From positions 417,535-481,534 of the forward strand of contig JAPOVV010000110.1 in NCBI GenBank assembly GCA_026707945.1: 64,000 nucleotides of DNA, written 5' to 3'. Both the position numbers and the translations under genes were made by a program. Positions 26,771 through 35,280 of this stretch are shown here, one piece after another. Numbering within the stretch: position 1 is the first letter of the stretch; each line of letters starts with the position of its first letter. The notes beneath the pieces are model-generated. The model did no database searches. It was not told where the DNA came from and saw nothing but the letters and a program-made list of their open reading frames with translations. This stretch comes from Gammaproteobacteria bacterium. GTDB taxonomy: Bacteria; Pseudomonadota; Gammaproteobacteria; Pseudomonadales; Azotimanducaceae.

Positions 26771-27895
26771 TCAACCATCGCGCGTTGGAAAGATTTCGCT
26801 TGCGGGCACATATTCCGCACCCGTCGCTTGGGCAACCGCGCTATGCGTTATGTGTCCCTCGTATACATTCAGACCCGCACGTAAATGAGGATCGGCCGAT
26901 AGTGCTTGAGACACTCCATTGTCTGCTATCGCCAATGCGAACGGTAGGGTAGCATTATTGAGTGCAAGAGTCGAAGTCCGTGCCACTGCACCTGGCATGT
27001 TGGCAACGCAGTAATGCACCACGTCGTGTTTCACGAATATAGGTTCTGAATGGGTCGTCGGGCGCGATGTTTCAAAACACCCTCCTTGGTCGATTGCCAC
27101 ATCGACTAACACCGACCCTCTTTGCATTTCTTTCACCATATCCTCTGACACCAGCCGAGGTGCTTTGCTTCCTGGAACTAGAACGGCCCCGATGACCAGA
27201 TCCGCTTTCACTACGTGTTCGTAGACAGAATTAACAGTCGAATAGCGAGTATGCAACGCAGGTCGAAATTCCAACTCTAGCTCCGCGAGGCGCCGCAAAT
27301 CAATGTCGAATATCACGACATCCGCTTCCATACCCAACGCCATCCGAGCCGCATTCATGCCGACCACGCCACCACCCAAGACCACGACACTCGCAGGCGG
27401 CGAGCCAGGCACACCTCCGAGGAGCGTACCGCGACCACCCTGCTCAATCTCCAATGCGTGCGCGCCAGCCTGAACTGACATTCGACCCGCAACCTCACTC
27501 ATAGGCGCGAGCAACGGTAGTCTCCCTAGAGCATCTGTAACCGTCTCGTATGCGATCGCAGTACACCCGCTTTCCTGCAATGCACTTGTTAGGACGGGAT
27601 CTGGCGCAAGATGAAGATAAGTGAAGAGAATTTGTCCCTTCTTTAACCTCTTTACTTCTTCAGGCTGTGGCTCTTTAACCTTGACGATCATGTCCGCTTC
27701 AAATAATCGATCCAGGTCGTTTGTTAGTTTTGCGCCTGCCGCAATGTATTCCTCATCGGACAATCCAAGTTTGAATGCGCATCCCGCTTCGACCAATACA
27801 TTGTGACCGTGGAGTACAAGCTCTCGTACGCTCGCGGGCGTTACGCCGACACGATTCTCATCTGTTTTGATTTCTTTAGGAACGCCAATCAGCAC
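26771..27895 (-). CDS. ald: Alanine dehydrogenase
   Basis: 374 residues from a GTG start. N-terminal K-E-I-K-T-D-E-N-R-V-G (substrate-binding Arg), NAD-binding Rossmann motif G-G-G-V-V-G-M-N-A-A, and the C-terminal segment V-A-N-M-P-G-A-V-A-R-T-S match alanine dehydrogenase throughout. It interconverts L-alanine and pyruvate plus ammonia with NAD. Divergent from the CheA-like gene, with a palindrome between them; upstream of the cox operon on the same strand. Confidence 0.95.
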   Translation of the reverse strand: MLIGVPKEIKTDENRVGVTPASVRELVLHGHNVLVEAGCAFKLGLSDEEYIAAGAKLTNDLDRLFEADMIVKVKEPQPEEVKRLKKGQILFTYLHLAPDPVLTSALQESGCTAIAYETVTDALGRLPLLAPMSEVAGRMSVQAGAHALEIEQGGRGTLLGGVPGSPPASVVVLGGGVVGMNAARMALGMEADVVIFDIDLRRLAELELEFRPALHTRYSTVNSVYEHVVKADLVIGAVLVPGSKAPRLVSEDMVKEMQRGSVLVDVAIDQGGCFETSRPTTHSEPIFVKHDVVHYCVANMPGAVARTSTLALNNATLPFALAIADNGVSQALSADPHLRAGLNVYEGHITHSAVAQATGAEYVPASEIFPTRDG

Positions 27896-27936
27896 AATAT
27901 TCGCTTCTCTCGATTAGGGAAAAATAAGTTGGTTCC

Positions 27937-27957
27937 GGGGCGATTCGAATCCCCCGC
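27937..27957. promoter_or_regulatory. Palindrome between ald and the CheA-like gene
   Basis: CGGGG and CCCCG flank a perfect ten-base palindrome, GATTCGAATC. It sits about 40 bases upstream of both divergent start codons, where an operator would be expected. Part of it resembles a tRNA T-arm, but no tRNA can be folded around it. Confidence 0.4.
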
Positions 27958-27993
27958 GATTGTGACACCAATTCTCACAAGTAATTAGTTCAA

Positions 27994-29748
27994 GTGTCGA
28001 ATTCTGTTTCTAGTCAATTGTTGCTCGATGCTCTCGCACATTGTGCACGAGAGCGATTCTCGAAAGACGCGCTTGCCCGCCTCTGTGACGCACTTGAAAC
28101 AGGATTGAAATCAAACGACGATCCTAGGATTGAACTTTTCGAGGCTCTAACAAATTACGCCTACCAGTTGCGTGACGGTGCGATTCAAGCAACTGTAGAC
28201 ACGACATCTCTGTTTCATGAAGCGCAAACCCTTCTTGGCGAAGAAAGTTCATCTCGACAAAGCACCTCGTTCGATGACCAAGTAGCAAATCTCTTAGAAC
28301 GAATCGATCTTGCTGCTTCGGGCGGGTTTGACGCACTAGAAGCCGGTGAAGTTCCTGAATTCGACAGATTAGTTGAATCTACATCTGAATCGTTACGAAT
28401 TCAAAACACGCTACATCGTATAAATGCTTCGCTGAACGCCATCGAACGTCATGCCCAGTCAAGTCGTTCTGCCAGCCCGTCTCTCGCGGCGATTTACTCG
28501 CGCCATCGACGATTAGTAAACGCTCTAGCTCCTCCACCTCTTTCGGATCAGGTTATTCCGCTGACAGCGTTGGAAGAAATGCTCTCTCTTCAGCTAACTG
28601 ACACAAACGCAGATTTGAACGTTGATCGCGAGGGGTTAGTTCATCCAACGTACATCCCCATCCTATCCTCACTAATTTCGCATCTCGCACATAGCTTGAG
28701 TGCGAACAAGATCAGAGACATTCAGATCTCCCACCGACAAGATGTGATTGTGATTCAGTTGACTCTGCTCGTTCGTTATTCATCTGAATCGGATTTACGC
28801 GCAAACGCAATCGAACAGGGATTTCTGAGTGCAGATGCACCGCTACACGATGGTGATGAGTTGCAATACCTGTTGTTACCTAAAACTTCACAATCAAATG
28901 AACAGCTGATTCAATCATCCGCACTGTTTGACGCTCTCCAATCCCTCTGCGCGAAGATCGTTGTCGAATCTATGGGGGCAACCATCAGCGTGTCGACAAC
29001 ACTACCGGCCAACGTCAAGTTGGAAGAGGTTACGACGTTTACGCTAAATGGCGCTCCGTATGCGATCCTGACCGAATCAGTCAAAAACATCGACTACACG
29101 GTGAGAGCACATGACCTTGAGAGCCAATCGTCGCAGAATATCGAACATGGCTCCTATCGAGTTATTCGCCTGGATCAATCAAACGGGAAAGAAGAGGTCT
29201 GTCTGCAGATTGACGACGGCCGTAATCGTATCGCGCTGTTCATAGATCGAATAGAACCACCAGGACAGTTATCCGTGCTGGACGCTTCTGTCACTAGTAC
29301 CCATATTGGAGGCAGTGTGCGCCTATTAGATCGGCGTCTCGTGGTGCTGATCTCGCCCGACGAGCTTGATGATCCGCTTTCTTCAATTTTGGAACCGCCA
29401 TCGAGCGCTTCTCCCTTACTACTCGTACTTGGCACCGCTACCTTCGTTTCGCAATTGAGCCCCCACGATTACCAAGTGTCGTACGCCGAAGGGGAGCTGG
29501 ATGCAACGGCGGCTTTTCAAGAACAACGACCGAAGGCGATCGTGGTTGATCAGCGTGAACTAGCTAAATACGACCGTCTGCTAACTACCGCCACGGCTAT
29601 GAGCGTACCTGTGATCGTGCGAGATTCAGGGAATCAAGACGTCAAATCCGACCGTTCGTTCTCTGAATTCAATACAGTCAAGTCTTTGACAGAACTTGAA
29701 GCACAGCTGCAAGGTTTCGCCACAGAGAAGGGCGACGAACAGCAGTAG
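27994..29748 (+). CDS. Degenerate CheA-like protein (dead kinase, CheW-like and receiver-like domains)
   Basis: 584 residues from a GTG start. The helical N-terminal part (1-210) has no recognisable phosphotransfer His motif. Residues about 212-340 follow the CheA ATPase domain in outline (A-I-E-Q-G-F-L-S matches the A-x-x-x-G-L step) but the nucleotide motifs are lost: the N-box Asn is replaced in S-H-L-A-H-S-L-S-A-N-K, and D-x-G and G-R-G-V-G-M are missing. A CheW-like domain spans about 342-455, and a receiver-like domain about 472-575, without the N-terminal acidic pair. It most resembles the C-terminal part of ChpA/PilL hybrids. No other che or pil genes are nearby. I infer a signalling scaffold or a decaying pseudo-kinase; the frame is intact. 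Confidence 0.65.
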   Translation: MSNSVSSQLLLDALAHCARERFSKDALARLCDALETGLKSNDDPRIELFEALTNYAYQLRDGAIQATVDTTSLFHEAQTLLGEESSSRQSTSFDDQVANLLERIDLAASGGFDALEAGEVPEFDRLVESTSESLRIQNTLHRINASLNAIERHAQSSRSASPSLAAIYSRHRRLVNALAPPPLSDQVIPLTALEEMLSLQLTDTNADLNVDREGLVHPTYIPILSSLISHLAHSLSANKIRDIQISHRQDVIVIQLTLLVRYSSESDLRANAIEQGFLSADAPLHDGDELQYLLLPKTSQSNEQLIQSSALFDALQSLCAKIVVESMGATISVSTTLPANVKLEEVTTFTLNGAPYAILTESVKNIDYTVRAHDLESQSSQNIEHGSYRVIRLDQSNGKEEVCLQIDDGRNRIALFIDRIEPPGQLSVLDASVTSTHIGGSVRLLDRRLVVLISPDELDDPLSSILEPPSSASPLLLVLGTATFVSQLSPHDYQVSYAEGELDATAAFQEQRPKAIVVDQRELAKYDRLLTTATAMSVPVIVRDSGNQDVKSDRSFSEFNTVKSLTELEAQLQGFATEKGDEQQ

Positions 29749-29751
29749 AAA

Positions 29752-30594
29752 CTAGCTATCTAGAAGTAAGGCTAAGAACGCTTGCGTGGGTCGTGCCAAG
29801 TTCAACGTGTAAACGTGTATACCTGAAGCACCGTCAGCCATTAGTCGTCGACATAGGTTCGCAACGACGTCCGCACCATACGCTCGGAGTTGATCTGGGT
29901 CGTGCTCCCGTGAACGCAATTGCATCATCAACCAACGAGGAATTTCCGCACCGCACTTTTCAGAAAATTGAATCAGTTTTTGGAAATTTGCGATCGGCAT
30001 GACGCCCGGCAGAATCGGCTTTCTTATGCCGGCTTGGCGGCAGTTATCTAAAAAAGCAGGATACGCATCCGGGTTGAAGAAATACTGGGTTATGCAGCAA
30101 TCCGCACCGGCGTCAACCTTTTCCTTGAGTCGATCGATGTCAACATCTATAGATTCCGCCTCTGGGTGCATCTCTGGATAACAACCAACATGCAATCTAA
30201 ACCTGTTGCCCATTTCTTCGCGTATCAACGATACGAGTTCATGCGCGTGTCGAAACGATATTTCACCCAACGTATCTTCGCCAACGTCACCACGCAGAAC
30301 CACCATATCCGACACGCCAATGTCAGCATATCGCGCAAGTAGCGATACCATGCTCTCCCGCGTGTCGCCGCCCCAAGTGATATGCGGAATCGCGTTGTAT
30401 CCATGCTCCCGGAGCATGCTTACCGTTTCGAGTGTGCCTTCTCGTGCAGACCCACCAGCGCCATGGGTAACCGAGTAGAAATCAGGATGAAATTCGGCTA
30501 GACGATTCGCTGTGCGAAGGAGATTACGAGTCTCGCGAGGCGTTTTAGGAGGGAAAAATTCGAAACTAAGATGCGAGAGATCGCTACGTTCCAA
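29752..30594 (-). CDS. metF: 5,10-methylenetetrahydrofolate reductase
   Basis: I place the start at a TTG (30594) that overlaps the end of metK by 11 bases; the longer frame reads through metK and has no family similarity there. This gives 280 residues beginning just before L-S-F-E-F-F-P-P-K-T, the usual MetF N-terminus. Further motifs: V-T-H-G-A-G-G, H-I-T-W-G-G, R-G-D-V, Q-Y-F-F-N and I-M-P. The FAD enzyme makes 5-methyl-THF for methionine synthesis. Translational coupling with metK fits joint control of the methionine/SAM cycle. Confidence 0.93.
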   Translation of the reverse strand: MERSDLSHLSFEFFPPKTPRETRNLLRTANRLAEFHPDFYSVTHGAGGSAREGTLETVSMLREHGYNAIPHITWGGDTRESMVSLLARYADIGVSDMVVLRGDVGEDTLGEISFRHAHELVSLIREEMGNRFRLHVGCYPEMHPEAESIDVDIDRLKEKVDAGADCCITQYFFNPDAYPAFLDNCRQAGIRKPILPGVMPIANFQKLIQFSEKCGAEIPRWLMMQLRSREHDPDQLRAYGADVVANLCRRLMADGASGIHVYTLNLARPTQAFLALLLDS

Positions 30595-31759
30595 AGGCGT
30601 CCGCCTTAAGTCGTTCAGCGCGATCCGTACTCTCCCACGTATACACGTCTTCCGCGTGTCCGAAGTGACCGAATGTCGCTGTCTGACGGTAAATCGGATT
30701 CCTGAGTTGGAGCATCTCGACGATGCCGCCCGCACTTAAATCAAAATGCTCGGTAACGAGTTGACCGATTTTGTCGTCATCAATGCCGTCGGCACTCGTA
30801 TCAAACGTATTGACGACCACATCAACTGGTTGCGATTGACCAATGGCGTAACTAATCTGAACTTCGCAACGTTCCGCTAAACCTGCAGCTACTACGTTTT
30901 TCGCAACATACCGCGCCGCGTACGCCGCCGACCGATCAACTTTCGTCGGATCCTTTCCAGAAAATGCGCCACCTCCGTGGCGTGCCATACCACCATATGT
31001 ATCAACAATGATTTTGCGACCCGTCAGTCCGCAATCAACCGCAGGTCCGCCTAGTGTCCACGGTCCACACGGATTGACATAAATCTTGGCATCAGAGATA
31101 TCGAAATTCTCGGCCAGAACCGGTCTGATGATGCTTTCGGTAATCTCGTTTTCAACGAATTTATCGTCAAGACCCTCATCATGTTGCGCAGAAAACACAA
31201 TGGTTTTTACTGCACTTGGACGGCCATTCTCATACGCAAACGTCAATTGGCATTTTGCGTCGGGACCGAGGAAGTCCATCCCGTTGCGTCTTACTTCGGC
31301 GTGCTTTCGCATCAATCGATGTGAATACATGATGGGGGCAGGCATGAGTTCAGGCGTTTCGTTCGACGCATATCCAAACATCATGCCTTGGTCACCTGCA
31401 CCGACCTCTTCCTGCGTAGCTTCAGTTTCGCCGACCTTGGTACCAGCCGCAATGTCACTCGACTGTTCATTCACCATCACGCAGACTTCGCACGCATCGT
31501 AGTCGATCCCGAACTCCTTGGTGTAACCCACGTCACGCAAAACTTGACGGGCAATGTGGTCGTAATCCAAGTTCGTACGGGTGGAAACTTCGCCCGCGAT
31601 GATCACCGTGTTCGACTTAAGGAGTGTCTCACACGCAACACGCGCGTTCGGGTCGCTCGTTAGCGCGGCGTCGAGAACCGCATCAGAAATCTGATCGCAT
31701 AGTTTGTCCGGGTGTCCTTCCGACACGGATTCGGATGTGAATGTACGATACTCGCTCAA
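30584..31759 (-). CDS. metK: S-adenosylmethionine synthetase
   Basis: 391 residues with all signatures: G-H-P-D-K-L-C-D-Q-I-S-D-A, G-A-G-D-Q-G-M-M-F-G-Y and G-G-G-A-F-S-G-K-D-P-T-K-V-D. Makes SAM from methionine and ATP. Length and sequence are normal. It is divergent from tkt and overlaps metF downstream. A possible promoter on the minus strand is TTGTGA at 31844-31849 and TACAAT at 31823-31828, 15 bases apart. Confidence 0.98.
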   Translation of the reverse strand: MSEYRTFTSESVSEGHPDKLCDQISDAVLDAALTSDPNARVACETLLKSNTVIIAGEVSTRTNLDYDHIARQVLRDVGYTKEFGIDYDACEVCVMVNEQSSDIAAGTKVGETEATQEEVGAGDQGMMFGYASNETPELMPAPIMYSHRLMRKHAEVRRNGMDFLGPDAKCQLTFAYENGRPSAVKTIVFSAQHDEGLDDKFVENEITESIIRPVLAENFDISDAKIYVNPCGPWTLGGPAVDCGLTGRKIIVDTYGGMARHGGGAFSGKDPTKVDRSAAYAARYVAKNVVAAGLAERCEVQISYAIGQSQPVDVVVNTFDTSADGIDDDKIGQLVTEHFDLSAGGIVEMLQLRNPIYRQTATFGHFGHAEDVYTWESTDRAERLKADAFGT

Positions 31760-32085
31760 ATTAAGCTCCCGATTCGTTACGTGTTACGAAAAACGCGACG
31801 GGCCGTTCTTAAAGGACGAAGAATTGTATGCAGGGAGTGCACCTCACAATTGTTGACAATGCATGCATTGGTAATAACCCGGGTCCAAAATGCTCTATGC
31901 AAACGACGCGATTTTTTCATATTAACGATAAATAAATGTATATAAGTGGTACTTCTCTATTATCAGTTTTATATTAAGGAAACGGCGCGGATAAATATTA
32001 AATACCTATATAAGTTTCACTAATTCTCTAAATGTCTAAATATCCCCATATGCAAAATTAGCCGCTCGCTTCTCGTATTTTTCTT
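31760..32085. other. Divergent metK-tkt intergenic region with an AT-rich island
   Basis: 326 bases without a gene. The half near tkt (about 31915-32075) is strikingly AT-rich compared with the rest of the window and includes TATATAAG, TTTTATATTAAGG and CCTATATAAG. It must hold the tkt promoter, but several overlapping -10-like hexamers prevent a single choice. tkt itself has no clear Shine-Dalgarno sequence. Confidence 0.5.
31823..31849 (-). promoter_or_regulatory. metK: Putative metK promoter
   Basis: Minus-strand TTGTGA, 15-base spacer, TACAAT, about 65 bases before the metK start. The spacer is shorter than the usual 16-18 bases. No MetJ box or SAM riboswitch was recognised in the leader. 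Confidence 0.3.
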
Positions 32086-34074
32086 ATGCAAACGAGCAAA
32101 GAACGCGCCAACGCAATTCGCGCTTTGGCTATGGACGCTGTTCAGCAGGCAAATTCAGGTCATCCCGGTGCGCCAATGGGTCTAGCAGATATGGCTGAGG
32201 TCTTGTGGCGACAATACTTGCGTTTCAATCCGAAGAACCCTTCATGGTTCAATCGCGATCGCTTCGTGCTATCTAACGGTCATGGTTCCATGCTGCTCTA
32301 CGCCGTACTTCACCTGACCGGATACGATGTATCGATTGATGATATTAGAAACTTCAGACAGCTTCATTCGAAAACCGCGGGTCATCCAGAATATGGTGAA
32401 TGCCCTGGTATCGAAACCACCACAGGTCCGCTTGGTCAAGGCTTAGCTAATGCCGTAGGCATGGCATTAGCCGAGAAACAGCTCGCGAGTGAATTCAATC
32501 GGGAAGGTTTTGACGTGGTTGACCATCACACATGGGTTTGCGTAGGTGATGGGTGCCTAATGGAGGGCATTTCACATGAAGCGGCATCTTTGGCGGGCAC
32601 ACTTGGCCTCGGAAAACTAATCGCTATCTACGACAGCAACGGCATATCAATCGATGGCGAAACTAAATATTGGTTTACCGAAGACGTGGCTAATCGATTC
32701 GCAGCATACGGTTGGCGCGTCATCGAAGATGTAGATGGGCATGACACTGGCGCTTTGAAACAAGCATTCGATACGGCTTGCGAATCTAGTGATCGACCCA
32801 CACTGATCTGTTGCAACACCACGATTGGATACGGTGCACCCAACAAAGGGGGGACGGCAAGCGCACACGGTTCACCACTCGGCGATGACGAAATCGCGCT
32901 TGTTCGAGAAGGCATAGGTTGGTCACACGAGCCATTTATGGTTCCAGATGCGATTTACCGAGAATGGGACGCGACCACTCGGGGCGCGCAGCTCGAAGAA
33001 GAGTGGAACTCAATGATGGTAGCGTACGCCAAGGCTCATCCACAACTTGCTCATGAACTAAAGAGAAGAATTTCAGGCGAACTACCAAAAGGTTGGTATG
33101 AGCGCATCACGGAATTTGCTCAGTCTGGACAGCACGAAGCGACGTCGTTAGAGACGCGCAAAGCATCTGGTCAATGTCTCGACGTACTCGGTCCCAAAGT
33201 CACGGAACTACTTGGTGGTTCTGCAGACCTGACCGGGTCCAACAATACACAATGGGACGGCGCTGGATGGCTGTGGGAAGGAGGGCGGTATCTGAATTAC
33301 GGGGTCCGTGAGTTTGGCATGACCGCAATCGCTAATGGGTTGTCCTTGCACGGAGGTTTCGTTCCTTACACAGGCACATTTCTCGTGTTTATGGAATATG
33401 CCCGAAACGCGGTGAGACTGGCGACTCTGATGGGACTCCGACATGTCTTTGTCTACACGCACGATTCCGTGGGTCTAGGTGAGGATGGCCCCACGCATCA
33501 ACCAATTGAACAACTGACCAACCTTCGAACGACCCCGAATCTTGCAGTTTGGCGTCCATGTGACGTCGCTGAAACCGCAATTGCGTGGCGGGAAGCGCTT
33601 AGTAGGACTGACGGTCCCTGCGCCATCGTATTAACTCGCCAAAAGACTCAGCCGCAGCTTCGCGATGATGAGACATTCAACAATATCGCAAAAGGTGGAT
33701 ACACCCTTCGGGCGGAATCTTCAGAATTGCGATTAATCCTTATTTCTACAGGGTCTGAAGTTGAGGTTGCTCAAGCCGCCGCGGACCAACTTGAGGAAAA
33801 GGGCTATGGGGTCAGAGTTGTGTCGATGCCATCCGTCGATCGGTTCCTGGCGCAATCAGACGACTATCAAGAGTCCGTTCTACCAACGGAAATGCGCAAC
33901 CGAATCGCGGTTGAAGCCGCACATCCAGACTATTGGCGCAGATTCGTGGGACTCGACGGTGATGTCGTAGGCATCGGTCGCTACGGGTTGTCAGCGCCAG
34001 GACCAGAAGTTATGGAGGAGCTCGGCATTAACTCCGATAGCGTCGTGCAGGCTGCATCGAACTTGCTAACGTAA
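32086..34074 (+). CDS. tkt: Transketolase
   Basis: 662 residues. Thiamine diphosphate-binding motif G-D-G-C-L-M-E-G-I-S-H-E, N-terminal H-P-G-A-P-M-G and the pyrimidine-domain motif H-D-S-V-G-L-G-E-D-G-P-T-H-Q-P identify it clearly. Transfers two-carbon units in the pentose phosphate pathway. pgk follows after three bases, so they form an operon. The gap/epd gene that often sits between them in Gammaproteobacteria is missing. Confidence 0.98.
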   Translation: MQTSKERANAIRALAMDAVQQANSGHPGAPMGLADMAEVLWRQYLRFNPKNPSWFNRDRFVLSNGHGSMLLYAVLHLTGYDVSIDDIRNFRQLHSKTAGHPEYGECPGIETTTGPLGQGLANAVGMALAEKQLASEFNREGFDVVDHHTWVCVGDGCLMEGISHEAASLAGTLGLGKLIAIYDSNGISIDGETKYWFTEDVANRFAAYGWRVIEDVDGHDTGALKQAFDTACESSDRPTLICCNTTIGYGAPNKGGTASAHGSPLGDDEIALVREGIGWSHEPFMVPDAIYREWDATTRGAQLEEEWNSMMVAYAKAHPQLAHELKRRISGELPKGWYERITEFAQSGQHEATSLETRKASGQCLDVLGPKVTELLGGSADLTGSNNTQWDGAGWLWEGGRYLNYGVREFGMTAIANGLSLHGGFVPYTGTFLVFMEYARNAVRLATLMGLRHVFVYTHDSVGLGEDGPTHQPIEQLTNLRTTPNLAVWRPCDVAETAIAWREALSRTDGPCAIVLTRQKTQPQLRDDETFNNIAKGGYTLRAESSELRLILISTGSEVEVAQAAADQLEEKGYGVRVVSMPSVDRFLAQSDDYQESVLPTEMRNRIAVEAAHPDYWRRFVGLDGDVVGIGRYGLSAPGPEVMEELGINSDSVVQAASNLLT

Positions 34075-34077
34075 CAC

Positions 34078-35235
34078 ATGGCCGTTAACAAGCTCGCTGA
34101 TCTCCAACTACACAACAAACGAGTCCTTATCCGCGCTGATCTGAACGTACCGCTCGACGGTACCAAGATCACAAATGATCTGCGGATACGCGCGTCGCTA
34201 CCGACCATTGAGTTCGCGCTTGAACGAGGCGCTGGGGTTTTCCTCGTTTCCCATCTAGGACGTCCCAAGCTGGGTTCGAATAACGACCACCTTTCTCTTG
34301 AGCCTGTTGCAGAACGCCTTCGAACCCTTCTCAACCGCCCAGTGGAACTGATCCGTGACTGGCAAAGCGGGTTGGATATAGACGCCGGCGAGATCAAACT
34401 GCTTGAGAACATTCGTTTTCACTCAGGCGAGACTGAAAACGACAGAGATTTATCTCGTTCGCTCGCTTCGCTCTGCGATATATATGTCAATGATGCCTTC
34501 GGAACGGCACATCGTGCGCATGCATCAACGCACGGCGTCGCAAATTACGTGACAGACGCTTGTGCGGGGCTGCTTCTGGAGTCCGAAATCGACGCCTTGG
34601 AACGAGCATTGGCAAATCCAAAGCGTCCGCTAGTAGCGGTCTTAGGCGGCTCGAAGATATCTGGGAAGCTAGAGGTATTACACAATTTGAAGCGCGTAGC
34701 CGATACGTTGCTTGTCGGCGGTGGAATGGCAAACACTTTTCTACTTGCGGCAGGTAAAAATGTCGGCAAATCACTCGTCGAGAGTGAACTCATTGACGAC
34801 GCAAAGGTAATTCGGCGAAGCGCTCAACTTCCGCTGCCGGTCGACGTCATGACGTCTGAAACGATTGATCTTCGAAGCCATGCATTCCTGCGATTGGCTG
34901 ACGAAATTCCAAGTCACGAAGCGATCGTAGATATCGGACCTGAAACAGCACGGCGGTACGCAAAAACAATCGCAGATGCCGGAACGGTTATATGGAATGG
35001 TCCAATGGGGATTTTTGAATACCCCCAGTTCGCGGAAGGAACACGGGCAGTCGCAGATGCAATAGCCAATACAGTGGCGTTCACACTTGCAGGAGGCGGC
35101 GATACCGTAGCTGCCATCGAGCAATTCGACATTTCGGAACGCATCGACTACATTTCCACAGGTGGTGGGGCGTTTCTGGAGTTCATTGAAGGAAAACCCT
35201 TGCCTGGAGTTGAAGCACTAAAAAGCGACGCATGA
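34078..35235 (+). CDS. pgk: Phosphoglycerate kinase
   Basis: 385 residues; R-A-D-L-N-V-P-L-D-G near the N-terminus, S-H-L-G-R-P, G-G-S-K-I-S-G-K, W-N-G-P-M-G-I-F-E and the nucleotide-binding G-G-G-D-T-V-A-A. Converts 1,3-bisphosphoglycerate plus ADP to 3-phosphoglycerate plus ATP. Three bases after tkt. Confidence 0.98.
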   Translation: MAVNKLADLQLHNKRVLIRADLNVPLDGTKITNDLRIRASLPTIEFALERGAGVFLVSHLGRPKLGSNNDHLSLEPVAERLRTLLNRPVELIRDWQSGLDIDAGEIKLLENIRFHSGETENDRDLSRSLASLCDIYVNDAFGTAHRAHASTHGVANYVTDACAGLLLESEIDALERALANPKRPLVAVLGGSKISGKLEVLHNLKRVADTLLVGGGMANTFLLAAGKNVGKSLVESELIDDAKVIRRSAQLPLPVDVMTSETIDLRSHAFLRLADEIPSHEAIVDIGPETARRYAKTIADAGTVIWNGPMGIFEYPQFAEGTRAVADAIANTVAFTLAGGGDTVAAIEQFDISERIDYISTGGGAFLEFIEGKPLPGVEALKSDA

Positions 35236-35280
35236 CCTCTATCTTCTACCGCATGCACCTACGAGTTCGACAGAGCTAAG

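Noticed and set aside
27931..27960. tRNA T-arm-like sequence (GATTCGAATC flanked by G and C runs, followed by CCA on the minus strand)
   Set aside because: No anticodon or D-arm and no matching acceptor 5' strand at the required distance; the T-loop stem would contain a mismatch. Better explained as a palindromic operator.
31760..31900. SAM riboswitch or MetJ box in the metK leader
   Set aside because: No aptamer core or AGACGTCT-type boxes could be found on the minus strand.
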